Below, one piece after another: positions 35,063-47,967 of a stretch of DNA of 64,000 nt. The translations under genes and the position numbers were made by a program. The stretch is taken from the NCBI GenBank assembly GCA_933207985.1, contig OW240918.1, positions 22,747,488 to 22,811,487 of the forward strand, in the 5' to 3' direction. The number at the start of each line of letters is the position of its first letter. The first letter of the stretch is position 1. The notes beneath the pieces were generated by a model. That model was not told where the DNA came from. It saw only the letters and a program-made list of their open reading frames with translations, and did no database searches. This DNA is from Pelobates cultripes (Eukaryota > Chordata > Amphibia > Anura > Pelobatidae).

Positions 35063-37420
35063 TGGAAGGAAGGCAGGTTCTCATCTACATCTTTGTAAGT
35101 CATTGTGTGGTTGTAACAGATGTAGCAATGCTTAGCATTTGATTCCATTATTTTATTCTGGAACAATGTCACGCTTGATTTCATTCAGGATAGGTCAATG
35201 TTTGTTGCACAGAAAATATTGAAAACAGTAACATTTTAGTAACATTGTGTTTTCGGAAGCTAAGCCAAATACCATACTTCTACGTGCTCTCCAAAGAACA
35301 CCTCTCAAGTTCTGTGTTATATTTCATTGTGACTTATCGAGAGTTACTTGGCCAAGAAGAAAAAGGACAATCAGCAACGCACCAGGTTATTAGCCAAAGT
35401 GAGAATAACGTGATCTTTAATCTGGCATACTACATCTATTAATTATTGTGCCTGATTAAAAATCTGTTTTCTTTTTTTTCCACCAAAATGGATCTAATTT
35501 CTCCCTAATGTCATAATTGACTATTAAAAATTCAAAACATGAAATGCAAATCCACTACCAGTTAATATGATGTATATCTTATTTTAATCAGTCTCCTTGA
35601 ATAAACTGCTGAGAACTCCCTACTGAAATCCAAGGACTGTATGCTAACATTGTGCAAACTCCCTTAGTAAACTCCCAAATCATATCCAGAGAGGGATCCC
35701 TATTATAGTCAATGTACTATGTATTTATTTTGAGCAAACTTGCCAAGTAAACACAATCTATAAATGTATCATTGAATTCATTCTAGACTCCTTCCTTCAA
35801 TGTAGCATACATAGTGTGTTTAGGACAAGTGGCTTTATGGGAAGTAATTATATTTACATAAATGACAGAAACATTTAGATAGTAATTATTAAGACTAGTG
35901 GCTCATGTGATCTGTTTATTTTTTATGAATTTCTGATTGTTTAATTGAACAATTGTGTTTTCACTAAAATATATGTATCTATTTATTTATTTATTTAGCA
36001 TTTTTAGTGTAGCTCACTTTTTCGTGGTGTATTACATTTAGAATAGTAATAATACTAGCATTTATTAATGTATACTTTATAAAATCACAGAATACACCAA
36101 CAGAAATGTGTTAATAAATAAGCTGTGGGCATAATGCTTATTTCTACTTTACATAAATGTGTATTAATTAACCTCCTGAGACCTAGCCCATTAACTTGTG
36201 TCCTCGGTACTGAACATTTCGTTCACATGCATCTCCTTTTATTCTTTTGAGCTACTCTATCAATCCCTTCTGTATTGCAAAGAGGACTTCCTGGGCTTTC
36301 CATTGATATGTCATGTGATAGGCTGGGATGCTGGGAACTTCCTTTTCATGGAAAAATAAATAAATTTCACTTGCACAAATTTCAACCGTGTTTATTATTT
36401 TTTTAAATTTTTGGATGAAGAGGTTCGGTCAAAAAACATTTCTGTCTGTCTACAAATCTAATAGAATGTGTCAAAACGTATTTTTCATGATAGCTCCTCT
36501 TTAAGAAATAAATACAAACTATCAGTGTGTCAATGAGGCTAAAAATGGCCGACTAGACTACTTGGTTCTGTTCACTCATCAACTTTGATGTCTCTAGGGT
36601 TTAGTCGCATATTCAAAGTATCAGTTGGCTCTGAACTGTGTGATGAACAAATAGACTGTAGTTATACACATGTTTTGGTTGAGTATATAGAAAAATCAAG
36701 TTTTGCATATTTTGTGCTGAGCTCAGATATGCCCAGTAAATATATGTACTCCTAAATGAGATATTGTATTAATTTTGGCACATACAGCATATTGTGTGTG
36801 TTGTACTAATCTGTAAGGCTCTGCTTGCTCCTAATTATGGTGAAGTAAGCACACGGCTTGCATACTGTGCTGTCAGAGTGTGTGAGGGCACCTTTTCAAT
36901 GGGACTATTTTTAGCATTTCATTATACATTGCTTTATCCTGTCACTTGGAGTAAGGAGCAGATTTGACATAATGTAAAACCTCTTTACTTGTAACCCAGC
37001 AAGATACTGTCAGCAAATGGCTTTACGTCAAACTCTGGGAACCTTGCCATATACTAACCAAACCTCCCACGCATGACAGTCACAAATGAAACTAGTGGAT
37101 TTTATTTGTGTACAGTGAGTGTTTTTAAAATGTGTCACCAGAGTAACATTTGTGCACAATATAGCATTTTTTGCTAGACTTGGTGACCTTTGTTTTTTAT
37201 ATGGTTGACAATACATTCTAAGTCAATATATGATGAGGTCCCCTGTAATCTCTTTCCCATAGGCAAGATCTGAGACAACAATATAGTGTACAGAGGTGAC
37301 ATAGCTTCATAATGAACACACAGCATGTTCAATGGAGCCTAAAAAAGGATTGATGGATAGTTTGAAAGAGAATTATGGAAAATAAAACATTTTATGTTGC
37401 AGTATAGATTAATAAATATA
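35063..37420. other. AT-rich non-coding stretch
   Basis: Nothing recognisable beyond a short TTTA run near 35985. ORFs are short and featureless. Confidence 0.5.
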
Positions 37421-37628
37421 TCTGCAAACACATTTACAGAGTTACAATGATGATAAATATGCTTCCAACACATTGGGGGAAAACAAATTTATATTAGATA
37501 AGTAATAATAGTAATTTCTGATACAATGCTTTTTCTCCTGAAAGATGTAAGCAAAGTACATCTGTATAGGAGATTGTGTTATATCACTTGTCTCACATTC
37601 GGTGAATCATATGACATTTGGGACTCTT
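37421..37628 (+). repeat. Left member of an inverted 0.2-kb repeat pair
   Basis: About 206 bp match the reverse complement of 41408-41616 at roughly 90% or better by eye (shared blocks include GGAGATTGTGTTATATCACT and GGTGAATCATATGACATTTG). Both edges are fairly sharp, which suggests two opposed insertions of one dispersed element, or an inverted duplication. Confidence 0.85.
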
Positions 37629-37782
37629 GTCATTCCAGGTTATTTTTCTCGTGTCCATTTTTATTTTTATTTTTTTTAATTATTCCAATATGTTTATTGT
37701 ACACACTTTAGAATTACAAAAACAAATATAGTAAAGGCATAGCGTAGGAAGACAAATATGGTCAGTGGTCAGTGTGGACACA

Positions 37783-37973
37783 ATTTAGATCAGGCTTCCC
37801 CAAACTCCTGCCCTCCAGATGTTGCTGAATTACAACTCCCATGATTCTCTATTTCATTCATAGAATGTTGCTTAATTACAACCCCCTTGATTCTATGAAT
37901 GAAATAGAGAATCATGGGAGTTGTAGTTCAGCAACATCTGGAGGGCCGGAGTTTCGGGAAGCCTGATTTACAT
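37783..37973. mobile_element. hAT-type hairpin MITE with 8-bp target duplication
   Basis: Two 78-bp arms (37789-37866 and 37890-37967) are inverted copies with about four mismatches and a 23-nt loop. The element proper is 37791-37965, with ends CAGGCTTCCC. It is flanked by ATTTAGAT and ATTTACAT, a 7-of-8 match, as expected of a hAT 8-bp target duplication. Each arm carries an ACTACAACTCCCATGATTC-like sequence resembling the ZNF143/Staf site. Confidence 0.85.
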
Positions 37974-40900
37974 AATCTGGTTGACCAGTTATAGATGAAT
38001 GGTAGGGAGCACAGTATGGTAGAGAGGGTAAATAATAATAATGTTTGCATGTGTGGAGCGTTCAGTTAATCGCAAATATATTCTAAAGTTGTCTGATTTC
38101 AGAGTAGAGTCAGAAATGCATAGGTTACAGGGTGAGAAGCACCTGTAGCCAGGTGTAATTGGTAAGAAGGAATTAACATTAAATGGTGGGTTTCATATGG
38201 GTTTGTTTGTTGTTTAAGTTACCCTCTCCCTATGGATCCTATTTCTCACCTTCAGAAATTGTCACATGTTGCAACTCCTTGATGACAGGTAGACACAGGG
38301 ACATTTTGACTCTTAATCAGGTATTTGCCAAGGCTTGGAAAAGATCCCATTGGGGGTTGAAGCATTGCCATAGGGACCTGTGTGATTGTAGAATAAACAA
38401 TTATGTCACCATAGAGTTGGAATATGTCTTTATCTGCAATTTAGGAGAAAAGGAAGCCCTTGACTTTACTCCCAATTTATCTAATTCAGATTGAGCAGCA
38501 CTTTCATTTTATCTTCTGCTAAAATATTAAGTGACAAATAAAAGTCCAAAAGTGATTCTGAGGTCGACCATATAAACAAACCTAGGCATTGTTTTGAAAG
38601 TTTCTGGGAAGGCAATTGTGCGGAAAAACAACTGCAGTCTATATGATGAATCACACTTGGCCATTATGATTAATTGCAGACCCAGAGAGTGTAGCCTCCT
38701 GGATTGCTGTAAAGAACTGAAAGTCACTCTTAAGGACATTTAGCCACTATCTGAGAAAAGAAAATTTGGCCAAAGTCCCGGGAGCGTTTGACTAATTGAC
38801 TTAAAGGTCAGACTAAATTCCTTTGCCTTACTTCCCTTTAGAAACCATAATGCGTCAGCAATTTGAAAGAGAGATCATGCTTTCTCAATTCAAAAATATG
38901 CATGAAAAAGGATTTGTTGTGATTTTATCCTACAGTTTATAACTGTAATTCTATGCACGGTAATAAAAATCACAATATAAAAAATGGTTAAAATACATAC
39001 CGTAATACAAATAATACAAAAAAAATTTATATATTTTTTCAGATAGAAATATGTATTATCTTTATTAATAAAAGAGTAAATAATATTTCTAGCTTCTTTT
39101 CAACCTCTAAAATGTAAACGTTTATATTAACTAAACAGCGAGTTGAATTTTGACTTTCAAAATTTGAATTAGATTGAATTTAGTGACATAGAAAAAATAT
39201 ATAATTTTATTGTGTAGCAGGATGTTATGTACAGCTTTCAACTTCGTTCTCCCAGTTTACATACAAAAATTGCATCCAGGTAGGAGAGGCGTACAACTAT
39301 AAAAATAGAATATGAAATTAACTATTTTGGAATGCAATTTCAAGTTCCCTTTTAAACTTTTAAAAGTCATTGTTTCATTGAAAACCACCCTGAGAAAGAA
39401 GAGGTTTGTGGCTATTCCAAAAAGCAAGGTCTTGTAGTTTGCAGATTCTTGAGCAATTCCTGAATGTTCCATAGTTATCACAAAGCTAAAATATGTGACC
39501 TACTGGCAAATCCAATGCATGAGCCACACAGACTGCACATTTTGTGTGGTCCTACACTGTGACCGCTGTGTGTTAACCCCTTAAGGACACATGACGGAAA
39601 TATTCCGTCATGATTCCCTTTTATTCCAGAAGTTGTGTCTTTAAGGGGTTAAAACACTGCACCCAGATATTATGTTTATATCATGACGGTATGTCCATAT
39701 ATCAAGAGAACTCATATTCTTTCCAAGATAGCTAGTGAGATCTCATCACAAGAATGGACACAGTTCTTCTCCTTGAGTTCAAGAAAGCAACAGTGAAAGG
39801 TGAGCTTATTTCTCCATCTTCTCACATGACATGACCGCAGGCACATAATACTAAGTGTTTGAGCATAGTAACATGCTTTGAACACTTGTAGGTATGCATG
39901 AAAGTGTAAGGTCAGTACATGCAGGTAGATGTTCTTAGTCAGAGTAGGCACATACTTATTAAAATACACAATCCAATAGTTTACTACAATTGTCATGGTT
40001 GATTGGATCGCTATACATTTGCAACTTTGTCAGGATGTGTTCCTCTTTCATCTCAATAAATATATATATATATATATATATACTGTGTAAAGTTGATGTA
40101 TACCCAGCTTATCGATGCTTGCTGCTTTTTGTTGCTTGCTGATTGGTTGATTGATATATGTTAAATACCAGCACACATACCTTCTAGTGAATCTAAAAGG
40201 AACAAGCAAGCCTATTGGGATGAAGTTGTTGTGGGATTGGGGTGGACCTTTAATGTTCTCTGTCTCTCTTTTGAAGAACTTATAGTCAGCTATGTAAGAA
40301 CAATCTGCAGGGAGCACTTGGCCTAGATCAAGGTGAGTTCTAGGTTGTTTTTTATGGGGCAGCAGAAACCCACAGCGTGGGATACTCTTACCAAAACCAA
40401 TGCTTAATTAAAAAAACACAAATTTTGGTTTGAGAAACCCATCAAGTATTACCATCTCACCCCCACATTGGTGCCCTAAAACCCATCTGTCATTCTGCTC
40501 CTATAATCCTCTGGCAAACTACAAGATGCTTGCAGTCTCCTTGTCATCAGGGGCTAATCACAGCAACTACAGCCCTTTGTTGTGCTTGTTCTATAATCAA
40601 TATGAAGGCAAGCAGGAGAACCATCTTGAGGATAATTTCTCTGTTTTTCTCCTGTCAGCCAGTCCTCGTCATATTCTACTCTACATTAGGCTTGACCTTG
40701 ATTGCTGAGACTTGATTGAACTGCCAGTTTTTATTTATACTTCTAGAAATCTACTCATTTTAAATTCTGCTAGCACAATGTATTGGGGAACTGTTAACAT
40801 AAGCATTAGCCATGTGCTCAATGAAAGAGATGTTTTAATAAGCATCGAAGGAGTGCTTGCTCCCTGAGTGAGCCTTTACTACTATCATTTATAACCTTTA

Positions 40901-41407
40901 GGACATTACCTGATCTTATCTTGATCCGGTCGTCAGGACTGAATTCAATCTGACAACTTGACTGAGTAAATCTTTGCCATAGCCATGTTTTCATTACGAT
41001 CCTCAACACAAACATGCAGGAGTGAATATATATTTAGGTTTTTAGGTACTTAAAAACTGACCTTGTACTGTCATTGAGGCAAAGACCTGCTGTGTGACAT
41101 CTGCTAGCTTGTGTTGTTCTGACCGTCCTTAACGTTTGAAGAATCCATTATTAAATTTAAAGTCATTCGGGGTACTATAGAGATAGAACATTCGCAATCT
41201 TTTTATTATGATATTTTCCCACTGAATTCATTCTGTCAGCTGAAAAGGGTTTATTTACTAAACAGTGAGTTACAGTAAGCTGATACATGACTTGAATGTT
41301 AACTGAGCACCACTATTTAAAGAAGAGATCTCTAAATGAGATTTAACATGGTTTGGGGATATTATATATGAAATATATGCAAGTTTTGAATAACAAAGTG
41401 TAAAAAA
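37974..41407. other. Non-coding stretch
   Basis: No gene supported. It contains an 80-bp palindromic MITE (39573-39652, listed) and a (TA)n run near 40058-40082. ORFs are short; the 103-aa frame at 38183-38494 shows no recognised domain. Confidence 0.5.
39573..39652. mobile_element. 80-bp palindromic TTAA-flanked MITE, copy C
   Basis: Starts TTAACCCCTTAAGGACACA and ends TGTGTCTTTAAGGGGTTAA. The interior GGAAATATTCCGTCATGATT matches copy A. Confidence 0.85.
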
Positions 41408-41616
41408 AAGAGTCCCAAATGTCATATGATTCACCAAATGTGAGACAAGTGATATAACACAATCTCCTATATTGATGTACTTTGGTTACATCTTTCAGGA
41501 GTAAAAGCATTATATCAGAGATTACTACTATTATTACTTATCTAATATAAATGATTTACCCCCCAATGTGTTGGAAACATATTTATCATCATTGTAACTC
41601 TGTAAATGTGTTTGCA
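41408..41616 (-). repeat. Right member of an inverted 0.2-kb repeat pair
   Basis: Reverse-complement partner of 37421-37628, 3.8 kb away. Its presence explains part of the 136-aa AT-rich ORF on the minus strand here, which is therefore not a gene. Confidence 0.85.
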
Positions 41617-43410
41617 TAAATGTAGCAAATACACAAACGTGTGTATGATTGTGTGTATGTGTGTTAAAAAATTTAAATAAAAACCTACATCCTTCTTTTT
41701 TGATGCTATCAATAAAAGATAGCATTGAATAAAAATGTAAACTATAAAGTTAAAATATATTTCTCTGTTGTTCCTTTTGTCTGGTATGAGAAGATAATTG
41801 ACTTGTAATCTGTGGTTTAAAATAGAAGAAATCCACCAATTCAAATGATGATTTTTATATTTTTCATAAGCACTATTTTGACAGATAAAGTACTCATGGC
41901 AAATTAAGGTGATTTGCATATTCCAAATGTCATTGCTCATTAACTTGTTCAATCATGGGATGTCGGTTAACCTCGTATGCATTTCTTCTGGCTGTTTAGC
42001 AAAGCCATACACATCAATAATGTTTACTGAGAACATGCACACACAATGAAACATCAAAATATACATTAGACAACTCCACATTATTCGCCAAGAATCTGGA
42101 GGCACTTTGCAGACAGACTGCTTGATAAAGTCGTCTACATCACCTGGACCTTAGATATTCTCAATAACATGGGATGTCTTATCAAAACGTCCACCCTTCA
42201 CTGAAACATCTACAACATGTGTTCATATCCCCTCTCCAAACACATCAGAACCTTTTATTTCAACTGCAGTTCATCATGGTACACAAATTGTACCAAAGTG
42301 CAAAATCTAACCAATTGTCTTAAAGCCCAAATCCCATGGGTCCAGCCATGCATATGTAAAGTGTACATTGGTTTTATGCTGTATTATATATATGGTGCAA
42401 CTAATGGTTTTCATATGTCAGCCCAAAGCACTGTCAAAGTAAAATGACAGGGAAAAAAGCACTAAACATAGTTTATAATTCATTTACAGCAGGGTATTTT
42501 GGTTACTGGACATAATGTATTCACGTCTGCTACAGCACAATCACATGCAAGTTTCATATTACCAGTTCTAAATATAGATAAAAGTGCCTCTGTTAGACTT
42601 GAGCATTCAATTTCCAACAAATTGCGATTCATCAGAATTTTGGGTGATCGGCGGGACATCCGAATCCTGCAACTCCAAATCGCCTTATGGACAAATCATG
42701 AAATAAATAAAATGGACAATGGACAAACAATTTGGTAATTCAGAAGTTCAGTCTGTAGCACCAAAAAAAAAAACCAAAAAGCAAAAGATGACGATTAATG
42801 TTGATTTTATTCACAGATCAGTTGAGAAGTGGCCAACAGACAAGTATGAAGAATAAAAAAATAAATCTATATTTATATATTTACTTTATATCAATAAATA
42901 AATGTAGATTTTCTTTCTGGTCCTCCTTTTCCCCTGTATTTATTACTTATTCTCACTTGATGTATGAACCAATGGCAGGAAAATGTATATCATGTATATA
43001 TTTTGCAGTACACTATTTGGGCAATTTATTTTTTCTCCGACTAATTTTTCCTGAAATGATTACACGGACAAAATTCGCCGAAATGGAACACCACATGGAT
43101 AAATCATCGACCGAACCAACATGTTGTTTTTTTCAGATTAATTGATGCGGGCAAAACAAATTTTTCCACCATACACAAGTCTACTTTCTGTATATTCAGC
43201 TCCTGAAAATGTGCTCTCCAATACCAGTGCCAGACAGCTCAGAGGAAGTGCTCCCTCGCCAGCCGCTCGCCCAGCCCAGCATGTCAGGTAGCCGCAAAGC
43301 TAACAAGGTATTTGCCCTGGGCATTTGGGGGCGGCTTTTTTTGCCACCCCCTGGAAAATGCCGCCAAAGGCAAATGCTTTGTTTGCCTCGCGGCTAAAAC
43401 GTCCCTGCCT
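41617..43410. other. Non-coding stretch ending in a GC-rich insert
   Basis: Nothing recognisable up to about 43200. At about 43209-43400 lies a GC-richer stretch with self-complementary parts (GGCATTTGG/AAATGCCG), abutting the end of the LINE fragment. Probably a small dispersed repeat; not identified. Confidence 0.45.
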
Positions 43411-44320
43411 GTATCGGTATCCACTCTTCTTAAAGATCTGGCTAAGGGGGTTAAGGCCTATGCATAACAGCATTGGGGATAGTGAATCGCCTTGGTATAT
43501 GCCACATTTGATGTTCACTTGAGTTATTGTCCTGGAATTGGCTTCTAGAGTTGTTTTCCACTTGCCCATCAAGTTCTTGACGAAGGCTCCTATTGTCTTG
43601 CTGACCTTGTAGAGAGCCAAGCATTCCAGTATCCATGTGTGTGGCATTGTGTCATAGGCTTTCTTGTAGTCTATCCAGGCCATTAATAGAATGGTCTGTC
43701 TGGTCTTGGTCTTGGAATCCCTTGTGACTGCTTGGTCTACCAGTAGTTGGTGTTTTGATCCTCTGGTGTTGTTTCCAATCCCCTTCTGAATATTGCTCAT
43801 ATATTGACTCATATGCCCTTGGATCTTAGAGGCTATGATGCCTGACAGGAGTATCCATGTTGTGGGGATTCAGGTTATTGGTCTCGTTAGTTGTGAGGGT
43901 CCTTCATGACTAGTATTGTTCTGCCTTGTGTTAGCCAGTCTGGGGTGGGAGCCTTTTGCTAGTAGCTGGTTCATTTGTGCTCTAGGCGTTAGTGCAGCGC
44001 TGTTAACTTCTTTATCCAGTAGTTATGGATCATGTCAGGTCCTGGGGCTGACCAGCTTTTCATGTGTGCTGCTCTCTGTTGGATATCTTCAACTGTGATG
44101 GTGACTGGTTCCTGTTCTGTCAAGCAGTGGTCTGTTTTCATATCTACTAGCAACTGGGCCTCGGTGTTATGAGATGCTTCTTTCTTCCAGATATTGTTCC
44201 AGTACTGTTCAGTCTCAGCTCTGGGTGGGTCTTGCAGAGAGATGTTGTGGTTACTCTGTAGCTGTGCATACACCTTCTGGTAGAGGACCCGAGAATGAGG
44301 AATAAACATAACACCCAGGA
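43411..44320 (-). mobile_element. Non-LTR retrotransposon RT fragment (minus strand)
   Basis: Minus-strand frames at 44320-43989 and 43812-43430 carry RT signatures: WSAPGPD (palm start), then WIDYKKAYDTMPH with the first catalytic Asp, then IYQGDSLSPM. The catalytic YxDD region is absent. The frames are interrupted between 43989 and 43812. Spacing and motif wording recall the R4/Dong-like group, but that assignment is weak. A dead, truncated LINE. Confidence 0.75.
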
Positions 44321-44330
44321 TAGGTGAGAA

Positions 44331-44580
44331 AATCAATGTATATATATATATATATACAGGTCGCTTGGCACTCCCCTTCACGTACAACGAAGTAATCATA
44401 ATACCTCGGTGCAAACCACGTAGTATAAACAGAAAAAGAAATGAAGGTGCACTCGAGGGAATTTCAAATAGTAGATATTTACTTAGGTGTCTTCTTTACA
44501 TAACGAACAAACTGTCCCGATCGATGTTTCGACCCTCACGGGGTCTTTCTCAAGATCAAAGTGCAGTGTAAGTGATAGCA
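44331..44580. repeat. (TA)n run and a dispersed repeat
   Basis: A (TA) microsatellite (44337-44356) is followed by a sequence with GTTTCGACCCTCACGGGGTC and TTTCTCAAG, a short motif I recognise from dispersed repeats of fish and amphibians. It is adjacent to the LINE fragment and may be part of the same insertion. Confidence 0.45.
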
Positions 44581-46299
44581 ATATATAAGAAAAAGATCAA
44601 GTGACTTACCAATCCGTGTTGCGATCCTCCTTGTACCCAAACCTGGAAGTGATCATGCGGGACACGTGACTACCCCAGTGCGTGGTGACATGGCGTGCCG
44701 TTCTCCATGGAGATAGGACGCTATAAACATGTATGACCAAAGAGATAAGATACGATTAGTCTATTACTGTGATTGTAAAAGATGCTAACATCAGGTGTAA
44801 ATAGTCTTGATTGTCAGCATGGTTTTTGGTCATATAACATATGCTTTTGGCTAAAGACCCTCAAAGATTATTGCCCCCAATAGAAAGACTAAGCCAGGGG
44901 TTACACTGAAAGAGGTATTTATTTCTGTTTTGTTGCTGTAATTTTACTGTAAATAAATAAGCCAAGATACTTTGAATACTGTATCAAGATGCAGTCATGC
45001 TTTTTCTTATCCATGTCCCAGAATGCTGTGCATTTGTAAAAGATATTTCCTTTTGAATATTAATAAACAAAATGATGACAGTTTTCCTTAAGTCTTTTCT
45101 TTGCTTCTATAAATATACTTTTTTACAATTTTCTTCTTGAACTATATATATATATAGCACATATTGCATTCAGTATGTTCTGTTGACATTTGCCTCTCTC
45201 AGTGAGAATCTCCTATTGATACTGTGACATTATCTTTCACTGCAATACTGTTTTCTTTACCTACAAAGGCTCCCCTCACTGAAAGCGGCTTCAGATCATA
45301 AAGTGCAGAAAAGTAGAGTACTTTCCTATAAAGCGTTGACCAGTGTTTCTTTAAAGTCATTGAGAATAGGTCAGCGTGACAGCTGTACTTAGCAAGTATA
45401 TGACACAATTGCCTGTTGTCAACACCACCTTGACAAACTGTCAAACGTGGTCTGATTTCTCACAGGACCTTACGGGGACTGTTAGCTGTATAAGCAAGTC
45501 GCCAACTGCAAAAATAAATTCACAATTCACATGTGCATAAGCATTTATTTTATAACAATGTTTGTAAAAGCAAAAAAAACCAAAAAACGCTAAAATTCAA
45601 ATATTTAGGTGGTCCCAATAAACACTAGTGATTTGACCCTTGACAGCACAAGAAAGCACATTTAATGGTGCTAATGACTTGTTAGTTAAGACTGTTGAAG
45701 TGTCAGCTAACTGGTATAGGGTGTTAAGCTATTTCTCACAGATGTCACTAATGGGGTGTAGTTACTAAACACAGAAGTATAGTAAACTAAAAAAAGTTAC
45801 TTTAAAACTAGACCTAAGATCTAAGTGCAGCTAAAACCAAGATTTAAAAGAAAGAAATTACTACAACTTTTATGTGGGGAATTTGCCTTCAGTAAAAAAA
45901 TAACACAAAGGTCTTAATTCCAGATTTTGCAATTGAGATGCTAGTTTGTAGGTTAGAATCACACTCTCCATGTGCGTTGCTACTTTGTTGTTATATGAAG
46001 GCTGATTTTCTAAATCTGGAAGGTATGTCTGCAAAGACCCACTTTGATAAAACGGATGATAGTTAACCCAATTCACAACTCCACAACCAAGTTATTATTA
46101 TTATTTTTTTTTTTAAAGGGTGTGAAACCTGGTTTGAGTAATGAGCATATTAAAAGGTCACTCTAAGCACTATACATTTTAAGAGTTAAAGCTTTTCAAA
46201 AATACCTTCAGGATGTTAAAGAAATATCTTTATGTGAGCATGATGTCCACATATAGTATATTCAGTAGCCTGGACAAGGACAGAAGGTGCCTGTAGCAA
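44581..46299. other. Non-coding stretch
   Basis: No gene seen; a fragment near 46149-46180 resembles the AGGACCACT MITE end. Confidence 0.5.
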
Positions 46300-47007
46300 G
46301 TGTGTTAAAAAAATGATAAGCTTAGAGTCATGTCTACAAATGCTCACAGTTTAGGGAATAAGATCCATGAACTTGTGGCAATAATGGCAACTGATAATGT
46401 AGAATTAGTCGCTGTTACTGAGACAGGGTAAAAATGACTGAAACATAGCAATACAAGGGTACCCTTTATATAGAAAAGACAGGGAAGGCAAAAAAGGGGG
46501 AGCGGTGGCCCTGTATGTAAAGGATAGCATAAAATCTAGCCTAATAAAAGTTAGTGAGGCGAACATAGAGTCCGTTTGGGTTACGTTAGAATTTGTTAAT
46601 CACACAGTAACTCGTCTGGGTGTGATTTATAGGCCCCCAGGACAAATAGAAGAGTTAGATAAATATTGAGGAAATAGCTAAAATTACAATGAAGGGGGAA
46701 GTTATCATCATGGGTGACTTTAATCTTCCTGATGTGAATTGGAAAACCAAAATAGCTGCTTGTGCCAGGAGCACACACATTCTAAACTCCCTACTGCGAT
46801 TGTCTCTAAAACAAGTCGTTGAATAGCCTTTCAGCTGAAGTGGTAGAGGTTAACACAGTAAAGGAGTTTAAACATGCGTGGGATAGGCATAATGCTATCC
46901 TAACTATAAGATAAGGCCAGGGACTAATGAAAGTATTTAGAAAATTGGGCAGACTAGATGGGCCGAATGGTTCTTATCTGCAGTTACATTCTATGTTTCT
47001 ATGTTTT
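46300..47007 (+). mobile_element. Internally deleted CR1-like LINE
   Basis: The first part reads, in broken frames, as an AP endonuclease: KGGAVALYVKDS, then GVIYRPPG and MGDFNLPDVNW. At about 46822 it jumps directly to the C-terminus of ORF2 (SAEVVEVNTVKEFKHAWDR, then a stop) and the 3' end with TTCTATGTTTCTATG, an octamer-like repeat tail as in CR1. The RT domain is missing. The 3' part matches 49499-49657 closely. Confidence 0.8.
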
Positions 47008-47550
47008 TAACTGAAACCAGGTATCTGTACAATAAAAGGCATCGCTGGCCTATGCATACTTACTTTTTCTCTTGCTCCTGTCCTTACTAGGTGGAGGAAT
47101 ACAAAGGGTCTTGTAAGGCTTAATGTACAGTGACGGCATCCTAGAATGCACAGAAGGAAAGAATTCTAGAATCCACATAAGGAAAGAATGGTTCTTTGCA
47201 CATTCCACTTCTTCTTTACAGGATGAAATACCGTCTGCACTAGCTTTTCTTTATAATTATACTTGCTGACATTATAAAGTTGTGATGACATTTCTAGGAA
47301 GCTAATTACAAATTATATCAACAGATGCCTTCCAAACCCCTGTTTTGTCAATTTACTGATATTACTGGCAAACTTATAATTTGTGCTTCAAATCAAATAT
47401 TTCATTTCCTGTCTAACAAAAATAGCCAGATAAGGGGCTATAGTTTATCACCAGAATATTTATATATGGATGAACATGTTAACTTATAATTATTTGTTTA
47501 TTTTGGTACCCAATATGAAGCAATACATACAAACTATTTCTGTTTTGCCT

Positions 47551-47967
47551 TCAAGGAAAACACCATAGGCACCCAGACCACTTCAGCTCATTGAAGTAGT
47601 CTGTGTGCATATTAACTGCAATAATTACCTTTGTAGGTTAACTACATCTCTAGTGGCTGTCTGCTAGACAGCCACTAGAAGGACGTCTGGGTCGGTAGGC
47701 AACTTTTGGTCGCCTAACTTACTCTGGGCATCCTCATGCGAGGACATCCAGCATAACCAGAAAACCCATAGGAAAGGGGGCTATTCTAATAAGGGGGGGG
47801 GGCAATGGCTGCGCATGTGCATTAGGTCTCCTCTGCCGGCTGGCCATTAACAGGACATCAGCGCTGGACTCAGATAAGTGGTAGAAAGGATGTGGTGGGG
47901 GGCACCATAGGGAGCTATAGTGTCAGGATCACAACTTTGTTTTCCTGGCACCATAGTGTTCCTTTAA
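47551..47967. mobile_element. AGGACCACT-type MITE, copy 2
   Basis: Left end TCAAGGAAAACACCATAGGC and right end CACCATAGTGTTCCTTTAA; the body shares GGCACCCAGACCACTTCAGC with the other copies. The left TTAA has changed to TCAA. It contains a nine- or ten-G run near 47795. Confidence 0.75.

Noticed and set aside
41542..41952. 136-aa minus-strand ORF
   Set aside because: AT-rich, overlaps one arm of the inverted repeat pair, no domain.
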